Assembly (NCBI GenBank): GCA_021789755.1
Contig: JAJYJD010000059.1
Coordinates: 1 to 15,181 of the forward strand
Length of the DNA stretch: 15,181 bases
From: Bacteroidota bacterium
GTDB lineage: Bacteria > Bacteroidota > Ignavibacteria > Kryptoniales > JAKASW01
Direction: 5' to 3'
The stretch's first letter is position 1. Every line of letters starts with the position of its first letter. Below the pieces are notes generated by a model, which saw nothing but the letters and a program-made list of their open reading frames with translations, was not told the DNA's origin and ran no database searches. Of the stretch, positions 7,945 through 14,853 are shown piece after piece. A program made the position numbers and the translations under genes.

Positions 7945-8871
7945 TCAGTTCCGCGATCGCCAAACGATCCTGCCGCTGCGGGAAATGTAAGCATGACCCG
8001 CGCCTGTTTCGACGTATGCGAGTCCGTGCATGAACGGACTCGCATCGGTAAACTGCGGCTTGATGACCAGCGAGCCCGTGGTATCTACGTACCCCCACAG
8101 CACGCCGATCTCGACCGGGGCAATTCCTTCACTGAACCTTTGTGCGTCGGCGAACTTGAGTTGGAACGCCTGCACACCGGATTCCCTGATGAATTTCCAC
8201 GCATGCCTCTCTCTCACCAGCGCGATCCCGTCGAAGAAGTTCCTCGCTTCGTCAAATCTTGCGGGGATAACCATTCTGCCGCCCGGATCCAAGTAGCCCC
8301 ACTTCCCGCTTTCAAGCACCGGCGCGAGACCGCACGAGAACATGCCCGCTCTTTCATAGCGAAGTGGAATTACAACCTTTCCTGTCGTGTCTATGTAGCC
8401 GCTCTTGCCGTTTAGTGAGACGTTCGCCAGCCCTTCAGAAAAATCGCCGGCGATATCGTACCGTGCCGCTATCACCATTCTTCCTGACACGTCGATGTAC
8501 CCGAACCGGTCTTTCGACAGAAACGGGAATAGGACGGGGCGTATAAGGACCGAGGCTCTCCCGCAGTGGAAGTCTCCGGCTTCGGAATACTCGGGCGGAA
8601 TCACCTCACGCCCTGTTGAATCGACGTAGCCCCACCTCGTCCCGACGAATACGGTCCACTTTCCCGACTTCGCGAGACCCTCGGAGAAATTCATGGGTGG
8701 GTTGTCCGACGGCGACACCACGACTCTTCCGGTCGAATCGATGTAACCCAACTTGCCGTCTTCCACAATCGGGTAACGCGGTTGCTGTGCCATGGCGCAC
8801 CCGAAAGACGCCGCCGACATCAACACGGCACAGAGCGCTGCAAGCCGCCGCGGGTACGGAACGCTATTCAT
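7945..8871 (-). CDS. Exported WG-repeat protein
   Basis: A 308-residue protein made almost entirely of WG repeats (KWGYIDxxGxxVIxPxYxxAxxFxEGLAxV). Seven units plus a partial one are visible, beginning near GYIDSTG (42), GYVDSTG (81), GYIDVSG, GYIDTTG, GYLDPGG, a degenerate KFIRESG and GYVDTTG, ending with AYISRSG. WG repeats are common in Bacteroidota and usually lack a known function; they are thought to form beta-rich binding scaffolds. The N-terminus (MNSVPYPRRLAALCAVLMSA to AMA, then QQP) looks like a Sec signal peptide. SFGC is a poor lipobox, so a lipoprotein is possible but less likely. I chose the ATG at 8871 because it gives the signal peptide. A longer frame to 8985 would overlap the glycosyltransferase gene. 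The Shine-Dalgarno is weak. The gene sits between the glycosyltransferase and gyrA on the same strand, an odd place for an exported protein. Confidence 0.88.
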   Translation of the reverse strand: MNSVPYPRRLAALCAVLMSAASFGCAMAQQPRYPIVEDGKLGYIDSTGRVVVSPSDNPPMNFSEGLAKSGKWTVFVGTRWGYVDSTGREVIPPEYSEAGDFHCGRASVLIRPVLFPFLSKDRFGYIDVSGRMVIAARYDIAGDFSEGLANVSLNGKSGYIDTTGKVVIPLRYERAGMFSCGLAPVLESGKWGYLDPGGRMVIPARFDEARNFFDGIALVRERHAWKFIRESGVQAFQLKFADAQRFSEGIAPVEIGVLWGYVDTTGSLVIKPQFTDASPFMHGLAYVETGAGHAYISRSGRIVWRSRN

Positions 8872-8923
8872 CTGGTTGCCCCGCGCCCGGGAGAAAACAA
8901 CCTGCATCGGCGTGCGATACCCT

Positions 8924-9589
8924 TCACAGCCCGACCTTATTAAGCGCGTAGTCGATCTTGCCTCGTAATCCCAGACCGTAACCAAACCGCGATGCTGTCC
9001 CGCGTCCCCGGTGGTGGATGTATGAATCCATGTCGAGACCGATCAGACGATAGCCCTTCGCGACCGCGTCTCCGAAGTTGTCGAGTGTCGGCATCCCGTG
9101 ATGCACGAACGGCAATAGCTTCGGATAGATCCGGGTCCTCAACATCATGTACGCCGATATCAGGATCTTCGTTCCGTCCTTCGCCGGGAATCCGCGCTTG
9201 TTGACGGTACCGATTCTTCCTACACCGTAAACATCCTCGCCGCGGTTCATTTCATCGAGCATTTTTTCGATGAACCCGCCGCGGTACGTCTCGGTATCCG
9301 TGTCCAGAAAAAACACCGCTTTCTTTTCGGATGACCGCATTACCCTGTCCATCGCGGGGCCGTGAAAGTAATTCCTGTCGAGAAGATCGGGCCGCACTTT
9401 CGTCGGTGCAGAATCGCGGAGCCGCTTTATCACATCGAGCGACTCGTCTTTCGATCCATTGTCCACAATTACCGCGTCAATCTCCGGATAGAAACCGCGA
9501 AAGGACGTTACCGCCTTCTCAAGAAGATCGGGAGTACGATAGTTCACAAATACCGCACAGATGTCGTCAAACGTCAAGGTTTCTGACAT
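8924..9589 (-). CDS. Family 2 glycosyltransferase
   Basis: A 221-residue single-domain GT-A fold enzyme expected to move a sugar from a nucleotide donor to an acceptor at the cytoplasmic side. The N-terminus AVFVNYRTPDLLEKAVTSF followed by AVIVDNGSKDES is the usual GT2 nucleotide-binding start, and FFLDTDTETY (94-101) carries the DxD metal/donor motif. No membrane segment is visible. The C-terminus (YIHHRGRGTASRFG) resembles small GT2 enzymes of cell-surface polysaccharide work, but donor and acceptor cannot be told. The ATG at 9589 lies inside the last codons of gyrB, overlapping it by 23 nt in a different frame, which suggests translational coupling. The Shine-Dalgarno is weak. Its position between gyrB and the WG-repeat gene, far from other sugar genes, is unusual. 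Confidence 0.88.
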   Translation of the reverse strand: MSETLTFDDICAVFVNYRTPDLLEKAVTSFRGFYPEIDAVIVDNGSKDESLDVIKRLRDSAPTKVRPDLLDRNYFHGPAMDRVMRSSEKKAVFFLDTDTETYRGGFIEKMLDEMNRGEDVYGVGRIGTVNKRGFPAKDGTKILISAYMMLRTRIYPKLLPFVHHGMPTLDNFGDAVAKGYRLIGLDMDSYIHHRGRGTASRFGYGLGLRGKIDYALNKVGL

Positions 9590-11633
9590 ACTTCGCGTTT
9601 TTCTCTATGAACTTCTTTCTGGGTTCGACCTCCTCGCCCATCAGAATGGAAAATGTGCGGTCTGCTTCGGCTGCGTTATCGATGGTTACCTGGAGAAGAG
9701 TCCGCTTGTTTGGATCCATCGTTGTCTCCCACAGCTGTTCCGGGTTCATCTCTCCGAGGCCCTTGAAGCGCGAAACGACAACGTCTCCTTCGGTACCTTT
9801 CTTCAGCTGCTTAATTAGCTCCTCCCGCTCCTCGTCGCTGTAGGCGTACTGCTCCGATTTTCCCTTCTTGACTTTAAAGAGCGGCGGCTGCGCAATGTAT
9901 ACCTTTCCGAGCTCGACCAGATCTTTCATATATCTGAAGAAGAATGTGAGGAGAAGCGTTCTGATGTGGCTTCCGTCCACGTCGGCATCGGCCATCAGTA
10001 TGACTTTACCGTATCGGGCCTTCGTCGCGTCGAACTCGTCCCCATCGCCGATTCCGGCCCCGATCGCCTGTACGATGGCCCTGATCTCGTCGTTCTCGAG
10101 AATCTTGTTCATCCTCGCTTTCTCGACGTTCAGGATCTTTCCTTTTAGCGGGAGTATGGCCTGGAATTGCCTGTCTCTTCCCTGCTTGGCGGAACCACCC
10201 GCGGAATCTCCCTCGACGATGAATATCTCGCAGTGCTCCGGGTCGTTGATGGAACAGTCTGCAAGTTTGCCTGGGAGGTTTGACGACTCGAGGGCGTTTT
10301 TCCGCCTGACGATTTCTCTCGCCTTGCGGGCCGCCTCGCGTGCCTCAGCCGAGTTAACCGCTCTCTCGATAATTCTCTTCGCGATACCGGGGTTCTCTTC
10401 AAGATATTGTCCCAGCTTGTCGTTCACTATCGTCTGCACAATGCTCTCGACCTCGCTGTTGCCAAGCTTGGTCTTCGTCTGTCCTTCGAACTGCGGCTCC
10501 GGAACCTTCGTGCTGATGACGACTGTCAGTCCTTCCCGGAAGTCGTCTCCGGTCAGGTTGATCTTGTCGGACTTAACAAGGTTGTTCTTGTCCGCATACG
10601 ATTTCAGGGTTCTCGTCAGCGCGCTCCTGAACCCGCTTACGTGCGTGCCTCCCTCGATGGTGTTGATGTCGTTGACATACGAGAAAAGATTCTCCCGGTA
10701 ATCGTCGCAATACTCGAAAGCGACCTCGACAGCCACGCCGTCTCGTTCGCCGGTAATGAAGATTGGATCCTTCGCAAGTGTTTTCCTCGTGCCGTCTATG
10801 TAACGGACAAACTCTACGATGCCGCCCTTGTAGTGGAACACCTCCTCGTTGCCGTCGCGCTTGTCCTTCAGTTTGATCGTGATCTCCGGATTGAGAAACG
10901 CGAGTTCACGCATCCTCTCGGCAATCGTCTCGAACTTGTAATTTCTGTTCTTGAAAATGTCCTTGTCCGGCATGAACGTCGTGGTCGTTCCGGTTTTGCC
11001 TGCTTCTTTGCCGACGGCCTTCACCGGCTCCACGGGATCACCCCTTTTGTACTTCTGGTAGAACACCTTCCCGTCGCGGTAAACATTCACTTCTAGGTAT
11101 TCCGACAGCGCATTTACCACCGAAACCCCCACCCCGTGAAGCCCGCCGGAGACCTTGTATGTCGACTTGTCAAACTTTCCGCCTGCGTGCAGCATCGTCA
11201 TAACTACTTCCAGTGCCGACTTCTTCTCGACGGGATGCATATCCGTCGGTATACCCCTCCCGTCGTCCTCGACAGTTATACTCCCCTCTTTGTTTATCGT
11301 GACAAGGATGTTCTTGCAGTAGCCGGCCAGCGCTTCGTCGATCGAATTGTCCACAACCTCGTAAACCAGATGATGAAGCCCGCGCTGACCGACGTCTCCG
11401 ATGTACATGGCGGGACGTTTCCTGACGGCCTCCAGGCCCTTCAGTATGGTTATGCTCTCGGCTGTATAGGCTTTCCCGTTGTCCGGCTTTGTATTCTGCG
11501 CTTTTTCAGCAGCGACCGACGTCTCCTTCTTTCGGTCCTCTTTATCCTTTGCGGCGGAATTGCCCCTGTCCGGCTTCTCTTTTATCTTCAATTTCTTCGG
11601 TTTTTGTTTCGTCGCCGATTGCTTCTTTGCCAT
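9567..11633 (-). CDS. gyrB: DNA gyrase subunit B with lysine-rich N-terminal extension
   Basis: GyrB is the ATPase and TOPRIM subunit of gyrase. The GHKL ATPase domain starts near residue 56 (YTAESITILKGLEAVRKRPA) with Glu92 and Asn96 in YEVVDNSIDEAL, equal to E. coli Glu42 and Asn46. GGLHGVGVSVVNALS is the ATP lid. The TOPRIM domain has Glu474 in VEGDSAGGSA and Asp549/Asp551/Asp553 in MADADVDGSH. The C-terminal GyrB motif FKGLGEMNPEQLWETTM is present. At 688 residues it lacks the large E. coli-type insert, but has about 50 extra N-terminal residues with some 16 lysines, low complexity and no fold. The ATG at 11633 has AGAGGG just upstream and lies 12 nt after the preceding stop. No later ATG precedes the ATPase core, so I keep the extension. 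Confidence 0.98.
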   Translation of the reverse strand: MAKKQSATKQKPKKLKIKEKPDRGNSAAKDKEDRKKETSVAAEKAQNTKPDNGKAYTAESITILKGLEAVRKRPAMYIGDVGQRGLHHLVYEVVDNSIDEALAGYCKNILVTINKEGSITVEDDGRGIPTDMHPVEKKSALEVVMTMLHAGGKFDKSTYKVSGGLHGVGVSVVNALSEYLEVNVYRDGKVFYQKYKRGDPVEPVKAVGKEAGKTGTTTTFMPDKDIFKNRNYKFETIAERMRELAFLNPEITIKLKDKRDGNEEVFHYKGGIVEFVRYIDGTRKTLAKDPIFITGERDGVAVEVAFEYCDDYRENLFSYVNDINTIEGGTHVSGFRSALTRTLKSYADKNNLVKSDKINLTGDDFREGLTVVISTKVPEPQFEGQTKTKLGNSEVESIVQTIVNDKLGQYLEENPGIAKRIIERAVNSAEAREAARKAREIVRRKNALESSNLPGKLADCSINDPEHCEIFIVEGDSAGGSAKQGRDRQFQAILPLKGKILNVEKARMNKILENDEIRAIVQAIGAGIGDGDEFDATKARYGKVILMADADVDGSHIRTLLLTFFFRYMKDLVELGKVYIAQPPLFKVKKGKSEQYAYSDEEREELIKQLKKGTEGDVVVSRFKGLGEMNPEQLWETTMDPNKRTLLQVTIDNAAEADRTFSILMGEEVEPRKKFIEKNAKYVRNLDV

Positions 11634-11645
11634 CTGTTCCCTCTG

Positions 11646-11930
11646 CTAAATGAAAAAAAGTTCGTCTACGCCGGAGTCGGGGTAGTTTTCCCTGATCTTC
11701 TTCAATATCGCCGGTTTCATGAAGACGAGTTCGTTACGCCAGGCGCTCGTGGCGGCCTTGACGTATAGTATTCCGTTCTCGACCCTGACGATCTCGGTGT
11801 TCCTGCCTATCGGTTCGCCGACAATGTTTTCCCATTCACCGACCACCTGATATGCTCTCAGTTTATCGGAGACCGTCTCCTGTCGGGAAAATTCCTTTAT
11901 GAGATCGCCGAGCCTCTTTGCTTGAGACAT
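11646..11930 (-). CDS. dciA: DUF721 protein, probable DciA-type helicase loader
   Basis: A 94-residue protein of the DUF721 family, which includes DciA, the widespread loader/operator of the replicative helicase DnaB in bacteria without DnaC or DnaI. Visible family features are an N-terminal LGDLIKEF helix, the conserved VGEWENIVGEPIGRNTEIVRV core, then GILYVKAATSAWRNELVFMK and a C-terminal KKIRENYP helix. It consists of little more than the domain. The ATG at 11930 (MSQAKRLG) is chosen because homology begins there. The frame runs on to 12044 but that part overlaps recF and is unlike the family. The Shine-Dalgarno is weak. It lies 58 nt after recF and 12 nt before gyrB; a DUF721 gene in this place is also known from other phyla. 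The family is firm, while the helicase-loading role in this lineage is inferred. Confidence 0.88.
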   Translation of the reverse strand: MSQAKRLGDLIKEFSRQETVSDKLRAYQVVGEWENIVGEPIGRNTEIVRVENGILYVKAATSAWRNELVFMKPAILKKIRENYPDSGVDELFFI

Positions 11931-11988
11931 GAGTCGATAATTTAAACTCCGTGAAAACCCGGTTCGATGCCGTCCGGCGGTCGCTTGT

Positions 11989-13140
11989 TCACTGCCGGAC
12001 TGACAACGTTTGCAGATTCGCGCTCCCGTTTTCGCACACGACATTTCCTTCCTTTACGAAATGGAACCTGGCGTCATGCATGTCGAGCATCTTCTCGTCG
12101 AAACTCAACATGTCCGTGGCGGTTAGGAACGTCTGTCCGAGTCCGGAGACCTTCTGAATCACGCGGGTTGCGCGCCCGTAATCCAGCTCGGCCATGACAT
12201 CGTCGAGCAACATTGCCGGCGTTTCTCCCAGCATCGCCTTTATGTAGTGAAACTCCGCTATCTTCAGCGCTACCAGGAACGTCTTGTGCTGTCCCTGGGA
12301 CGCAAACTCTCTTATCGGGAGATCGTTCAGGATAAAACCGATATCGTCGCGGTGCGGCCCGGCGAGTGATGCGCCGCGCGCCCGTTCCGCTTTTGCCAGA
12401 TTGCGGAGAGCCTTGCGGAATTCCGATTCTATGTCCCCGTTCGCATCGAACGACGGCTCGTACCGCAGTGCCGGCAGCTCACCGGATTCCACGAGCGAAC
12501 GATAGGAGGCCGCAAACGTCTCATGGAATTCATCGACGAAACGCCGTCTCCGCGAGACCACAGCGGTCCCGTGCGCGACAAGTGCGTCCGTCCATGCAGA
12601 CAGCATGTTGCTGTCAATCGAGCCGTTCAGTTTGGCGTCCAGGAGTATTTTGTTCCTCTGTTTTAAAGCACGCCTGTACTCCGTCAACTCCTCAAGGTAA
12701 GACCTGGATACCTGAGACAGCACCATGTCGGCGAACTTCCGCCGTTCCGACGGCGATCCGCCCGTCAGGGCAAAATCCCCGGGGGCAAGCACAACGACCG
12801 GGAACAAGCCGATCACGTCCGCGCTTTTCTTCACTTCGTTTGAATCGAGGAAATATTTCTTTCCCGTCGCGGGTTCGTAAACCACACGCACCCGATTCAC
12901 GATGTTCCTGTCGGTCTCCACTGCCGCATCGACGCCAAAGTGCTCTCCGCCGAATCTCGGGACCGTCACGTCAGATTGCTGCAGGAAACTCTTCGTGAGG
13001 CATACATAGGAGAGAGCTTCAAGTATGCTGGTCTTCCCCTGCGCGTTTGCGCCGGTGATGATGTTTATTCCCCCGGTGAACTCCAGCGAAGAATCCGCAT
13101 GATTCCTGAAGTTTGTTAACTGAATTTTTCTGACTTTCAT
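11989..13140 (-). CDS. recF: DNA replication and repair protein RecF
   Basis: RecF is an SMC-like ATPase that acts with RecO and RecR to load RecA at single-strand gaps and helps stalled forks restart. The 383-residue product has the usual length. It opens with MKVRKIQLTNFRNH, typical of RecF. Walker A is GANAQGKT (30-37). The ABC signature is SQGQHKT (281-287), with His where Gln or Arg is commoner. Walker B and D-loop are LLDDVMAELD (311-320). The ATG at 13140 is only 3 nt after the dnaN stop, so translation is probably coupled; the only upstream purine run is weak (AAAGA). The order dnaA-dnaN-recF-gyrB is the classical origin cluster. Confidence 0.97.
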   Translation of the reverse strand: MKVRKIQLTNFRNHADSSLEFTGGINIITGANAQGKTSILEALSYVCLTKSFLQQSDVTVPRFGGEHFGVDAAVETDRNIVNRVRVVYEPATGKKYFLDSNEVKKSADVIGLFPVVVLAPGDFALTGGSPSERRKFADMVLSQVSRSYLEELTEYRRALKQRNKILLDAKLNGSIDSNMLSAWTDALVAHGTAVVSRRRRFVDEFHETFAASYRSLVESGELPALRYEPSFDANGDIESEFRKALRNLAKAERARGASLAGPHRDDIGFILNDLPIREFASQGQHKTFLVALKIAEFHYIKAMLGETPAMLLDDVMAELDYGRATRVIQKVSGLGQTFLTATDMLSFDEKMLDMHDARFHFVKEGNVVCENGSANLQTLSVRQ

Positions 13141-13143
13141 TCT

Positions 13144-14280
13144 TTAGTTTAATCTCAGCGGCATGATCAGTATCAAAATATCCTGCGCGGCCGCTTCCGC
13201 TTTGGCGCCCTCCTGTATCGGTTTGATGGTTGCGGCACGCGTCGGCGATGACAACGCGAACTTGACTTTGGGGGCGTCGATACTGCCCATCGCCTCGGTT
13301 ATGTATGTCGAATTAAAGCCGATGTTTAACGGCTCTCCGCCGTTCCACTGGACCTGCAGCTTTTCCTCACCCATCTCCCCCCTGTCCGTATCTTCCGCGG
13401 ATATGGTGAGGAGGTCTTTCGCAACGGTAAATTTCACAAGATGGTTCACTGAATCGGACAGGATCGCAACACGTCTCACTTTCTCCAGAAGTTCCGCCCT
13501 GTTCACCGTCATCAGCTTGTTGTTGTCGATATCGCTCGGTATAACCGCTTCGTAGTCGGGATGTGGATCCTTGATCAGTCTCGATATCAGCTCGGTGTCT
13601 GCGTTCTTCAACCGGATGTGATCTTCCGTGATTGTAATCTCTACGGTTGATGCCCTGAATATCTTCGACGCAAGTGACAGCGCCTTCTCCTGAATGTTCG
13701 CCTCTCTCTTGAGCGGCTTATCGACGAGCGCCTTGTCTTCAATCCGGACGAGCCTGTGTCCGTCGGTGGAGTAAACCCTGGCACCCTTCCCTGAGAACAG
13801 GAACAGAACTCCGTTCATCGATCTCCTGTGCTCGTCCTTCGAGACGGCAAATATAGTTCTCTCGATGACAGTCCTCAGTGAGTCGGCCGCTATCGTCGAC
13901 ACCTCTGCGGCCTCCCCGATGGCGGGCAGTGTCGGGTATTCTTCCGCAGGTGAGCACGCAAACTTGTACGATCCAGACTTTGTTTTCAGTGTAAGTTTCA
14001 GACTCTCGTCGACGTTGATCTCTATGTCCGAATCGTCGAGGTTGCGGACGATGTCGAAAAACTCTTTCGCGTTGACGGTGATCTTTCCATCGGTGGCATC
14101 CATAACGTCGGCTTGTGTTGACATTGATATTTCCAGATCGGTCGCGGAAATGATGAGTTTCTTCTTGCTCGTTTCCAGTAGCAGGTTCTCTATGGCTGGA
14201 ATCGTAGTTCTAACAGGAACCACTCCGATTACACGGCCAATCACGTCCCGGAGTTCCCTGCTATTTGCCTTAAACTTCAT
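13144..14280 (-). CDS. dnaN: DNA polymerase III beta subunit (sliding clamp)
   Basis: DnaN forms the ring-shaped dimer that tethers polymerase III and many repair proteins to DNA. The 378-residue product spans the three clamp domains. Motifs include ATDLEI (46-51), HRRSMNGVLF (151-160), STDGHRLV (171-178) and the C-terminal ILIMPLRLN, matching the usual IMPMRL end. I place the start at ATG 14280 (MKFKANSREL) because GGAGG lies 5 nt upstream and clamps usually begin MKF. The in-frame ATG at 14292, four codons earlier, has no Shine-Dalgarno; that GGAGG would lie within its first codons. The gene follows oriC and is read away from it, opening the gyrase operon. A possible promoter lies about 60 nt upstream. 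Confidence 0.97.
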   Translation of the reverse strand: MKFKANSRELRDVIGRVIGVVPVRTTIPAIENLLLETSKKKLIISATDLEISMSTQADVMDATDGKITVNAKEFFDIVRNLDDSDIEINVDESLKLTLKTKSGSYKFACSPAEEYPTLPAIGEAAEVSTIAADSLRTVIERTIFAVSKDEHRRSMNGVLFLFSGKGARVYSTDGHRLVRIEDKALVDKPLKREANIQEKALSLASKIFRASTVEITITEDHIRLKNADTELISRLIKDPHPDYEAVIPSDIDNNKLMTVNRAELLEKVRRVAILSDSVNHLVKFTVAKDLLTISAEDTDRGEMGEEKLQVQWNGGEPLNIGFNSTYITEAMGSIDAPKVKFALSSPTRAATIKPIQEGAKAEAAAQDILILIMPLRLN

Positions 14281-14336
14281 TTCCGCCTCCATTATTTGCA
14301 GAACTTTTCAAGTTAGAGTTGCGTGAATTTAATCTA

Positions 14337-14365
14337 AATTTACCTTTTTTCGGCCTAATTATCAA
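14337..14365 (-). promoter_or_regulatory. Possible dnaN promoter
   Basis: On the minus strand TTGATA (14365-14360) and TAAATT (14342-14337) are 17 bp apart, matching 5 of 6 and 4 of 6 bases of the sigma-70 consensus. Transcription would start near 14330, about 50 nt before the dnaN ATG. A partial inverted repeat, CCTAA (14354-14358) and TTAGG (14367-14371), covers the -35 box and could be an operator. Another site, TATTTTTG at 14423-14416, fits the Bacteroidota -7 pattern TAnnTTTG but lacks a clear -33 partner. Confidence 0.38.
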
Positions 14366-14496
14366 TTTAGGTTGTGGCTCGCTTTATGACGTTGCCCGAC
14401 TGCCGCTCTTCACTTCAAAAATATATTTTGTTCTTCACTGCACTACTCCTCTGTTAATCACATCGACTCTGGTCAAAGACAAAAGAAAAAAAATTG

Positions 14497-14516
14497 AAAG
14501 ATCCGGACCGGTCTTT
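14497..14516 (-). terminator. Weak hairpin with T run, possible terminator for dnaA
   Basis: AAAGA (14497-14501) and TCTTT (14512-14516) enclose CCG-gac-CGG, with one bulged T, making an 8-bp interrupted stem. On the minus strand it is followed by CAA and then eight T residues. It would stop leftward transcripts from dnaA before the dnaN promoter. The stem is modest and the T run starts 3 nt late, so this is tentative. Confidence 0.28.
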
Positions 14517-14564
14517 TCTTCTAGAAACCGAAGCAAATCTCATCAATCGCCCGCAGACGCTGCT

Positions 14565-14573
14565 TGTGGATAA
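14565..14573 (+). promoter_or_regulatory. DnaA box (origin side of the melting region)
   Basis: TGTGGATAA is the exact complement of the consensus DnaA box TTATCCACA. It stands directly before the GC spacer CGCC and the triplet/AT-rich stretch, so it is probably the box that guides DnaA onto the melting site. Confidence 0.85.
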
Positions 14574-14577
14574 CGCC

Positions 14578-14620
14578 CTATTATTATAATAATATTTATA
14601 TATACTTAAGAAATAATAAG
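14578..14620 (+). other. DNA unwinding element with DnaA-trio-like triplets
   Basis: After the DnaA box and a 4-nt GC spacer the top strand reads CTA TTA TTA (14578-14586). Read 3' to 5', its complement is GAT AAT AAT, matching the DnaA-trio pattern known from B. subtilis and many bacterial origins. The following bases to 14620 are nearly all A or T (three G/C in 14579-14620), as expected for the first melted segment. Confidence 0.7.
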
Positions 14621-14638
14621 AGCAATAAGGCCGGTGGA

Positions 14639-14837
14639 TATGTTGAGAACCGTTGTCGGATAAACGTAACTCAATGCGACTCAGAGATGTACGGGCATGA
14701 TGGCATGTGATGATCTAAACATCGCTGTCCGGTGACCGTGTTAGAAAACACCAATGTACCAACACACGGAAGGTTTGTGAAGATTTTTTGTGGATAATAC
14801 TTTCGTCATCAACATAAACATCCGGGTTCTCAACATA
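14639..14837. repeat. 13-bp inverted repeat within oriC
   Basis: TATGTTGAGAACC (14639-14651) and its perfect reverse complement GGTTCTCAACATA (14825-14837) lie 173 bp apart. Each arm includes TGTTGAGAA, which differs from the DnaA box TGTGGATAA at two positions. They may be weak initiator sites or sites for another origin-binding protein. The second perfect DnaA box lies between the arms. Confidence 0.6.
14789..14797 (+). promoter_or_regulatory. DnaA box (dnaA side)
   Basis: A second perfect TGTGGATAA in the same orientation as the first, 224 bp away and 57 bp from the dnaA stop codon. It follows a run of six T residues. Confidence 0.8.
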
Positions 14838-14853
14838 CATCTCAACAACATGT

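Larger units (their letters stand above)
14293..14853. other. Probable chromosomal replication origin (oriC), dnaA-dnaN intergenic region
   Basis: About 560 bp with no credible gene between dnaA and dnaN, the classical place for oriC. It holds two perfect DnaA boxes (14565-14573, 14789-14797), an AT-rich melting region next to the first, weaker box-like sites such as GGTGGATAT (14633-14641), a 13-bp inverted repeat and repeated TCAACATA words. The left third (14293-14460) looks like the dnaN promoter region. A second origin part upstream of dnaA cannot be judged because it is outside the window. Confidence 0.85.

Noticed and set aside
7945..8871. Repeated GGxTACxTxGA-like DNA words suggesting a DNA repeat array
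   Set aside because: They are the coding trace of protein-level WG repeats, not near-identical DNA repeats or a CRISPR array.
8872..8985. Longer N-terminus for the WG-repeat protein
   Set aside because: It would overlap the glycosyltransferase gene and bury the signal peptide; the added residues have no homology-like features.
9868..10701. Plus-strand open frame of 277 codons
   Set aside because: Antisense to the gyrB TOPRIM region; serine- and leucine-rich composition typical of a reverse-frame shadow.
10407..11096. Plus-strand open frame of 229 codons
   Set aside because: Antisense to gyrB, with no ribosome site or family resemblance.
11136..11768. Plus-strand open frame of 210 codons across the gyrB start and the DUF721 gene
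   Set aside because: Overlaps two well-supported genes on the other strand and has no family features.
11931..12044. Longer N-terminus for the DUF721 protein
   Set aside because: The extra residues overlap the recF 3' end and are unlike DUF721 proteins, which begin near LGDLIKEF.
12366..12998. Plus-strand open frame of 210 codons inside recF
   Set aside because: Antisense to recF; composition rich in Arg, Pro and Ser without any motif.
14738..14751. Small hairpin GTGTT-agaa-AACAC after dnaA
   Set aside because: Only 5 bp and without a T run on either strand; too weak to call a terminator or regulatory element.
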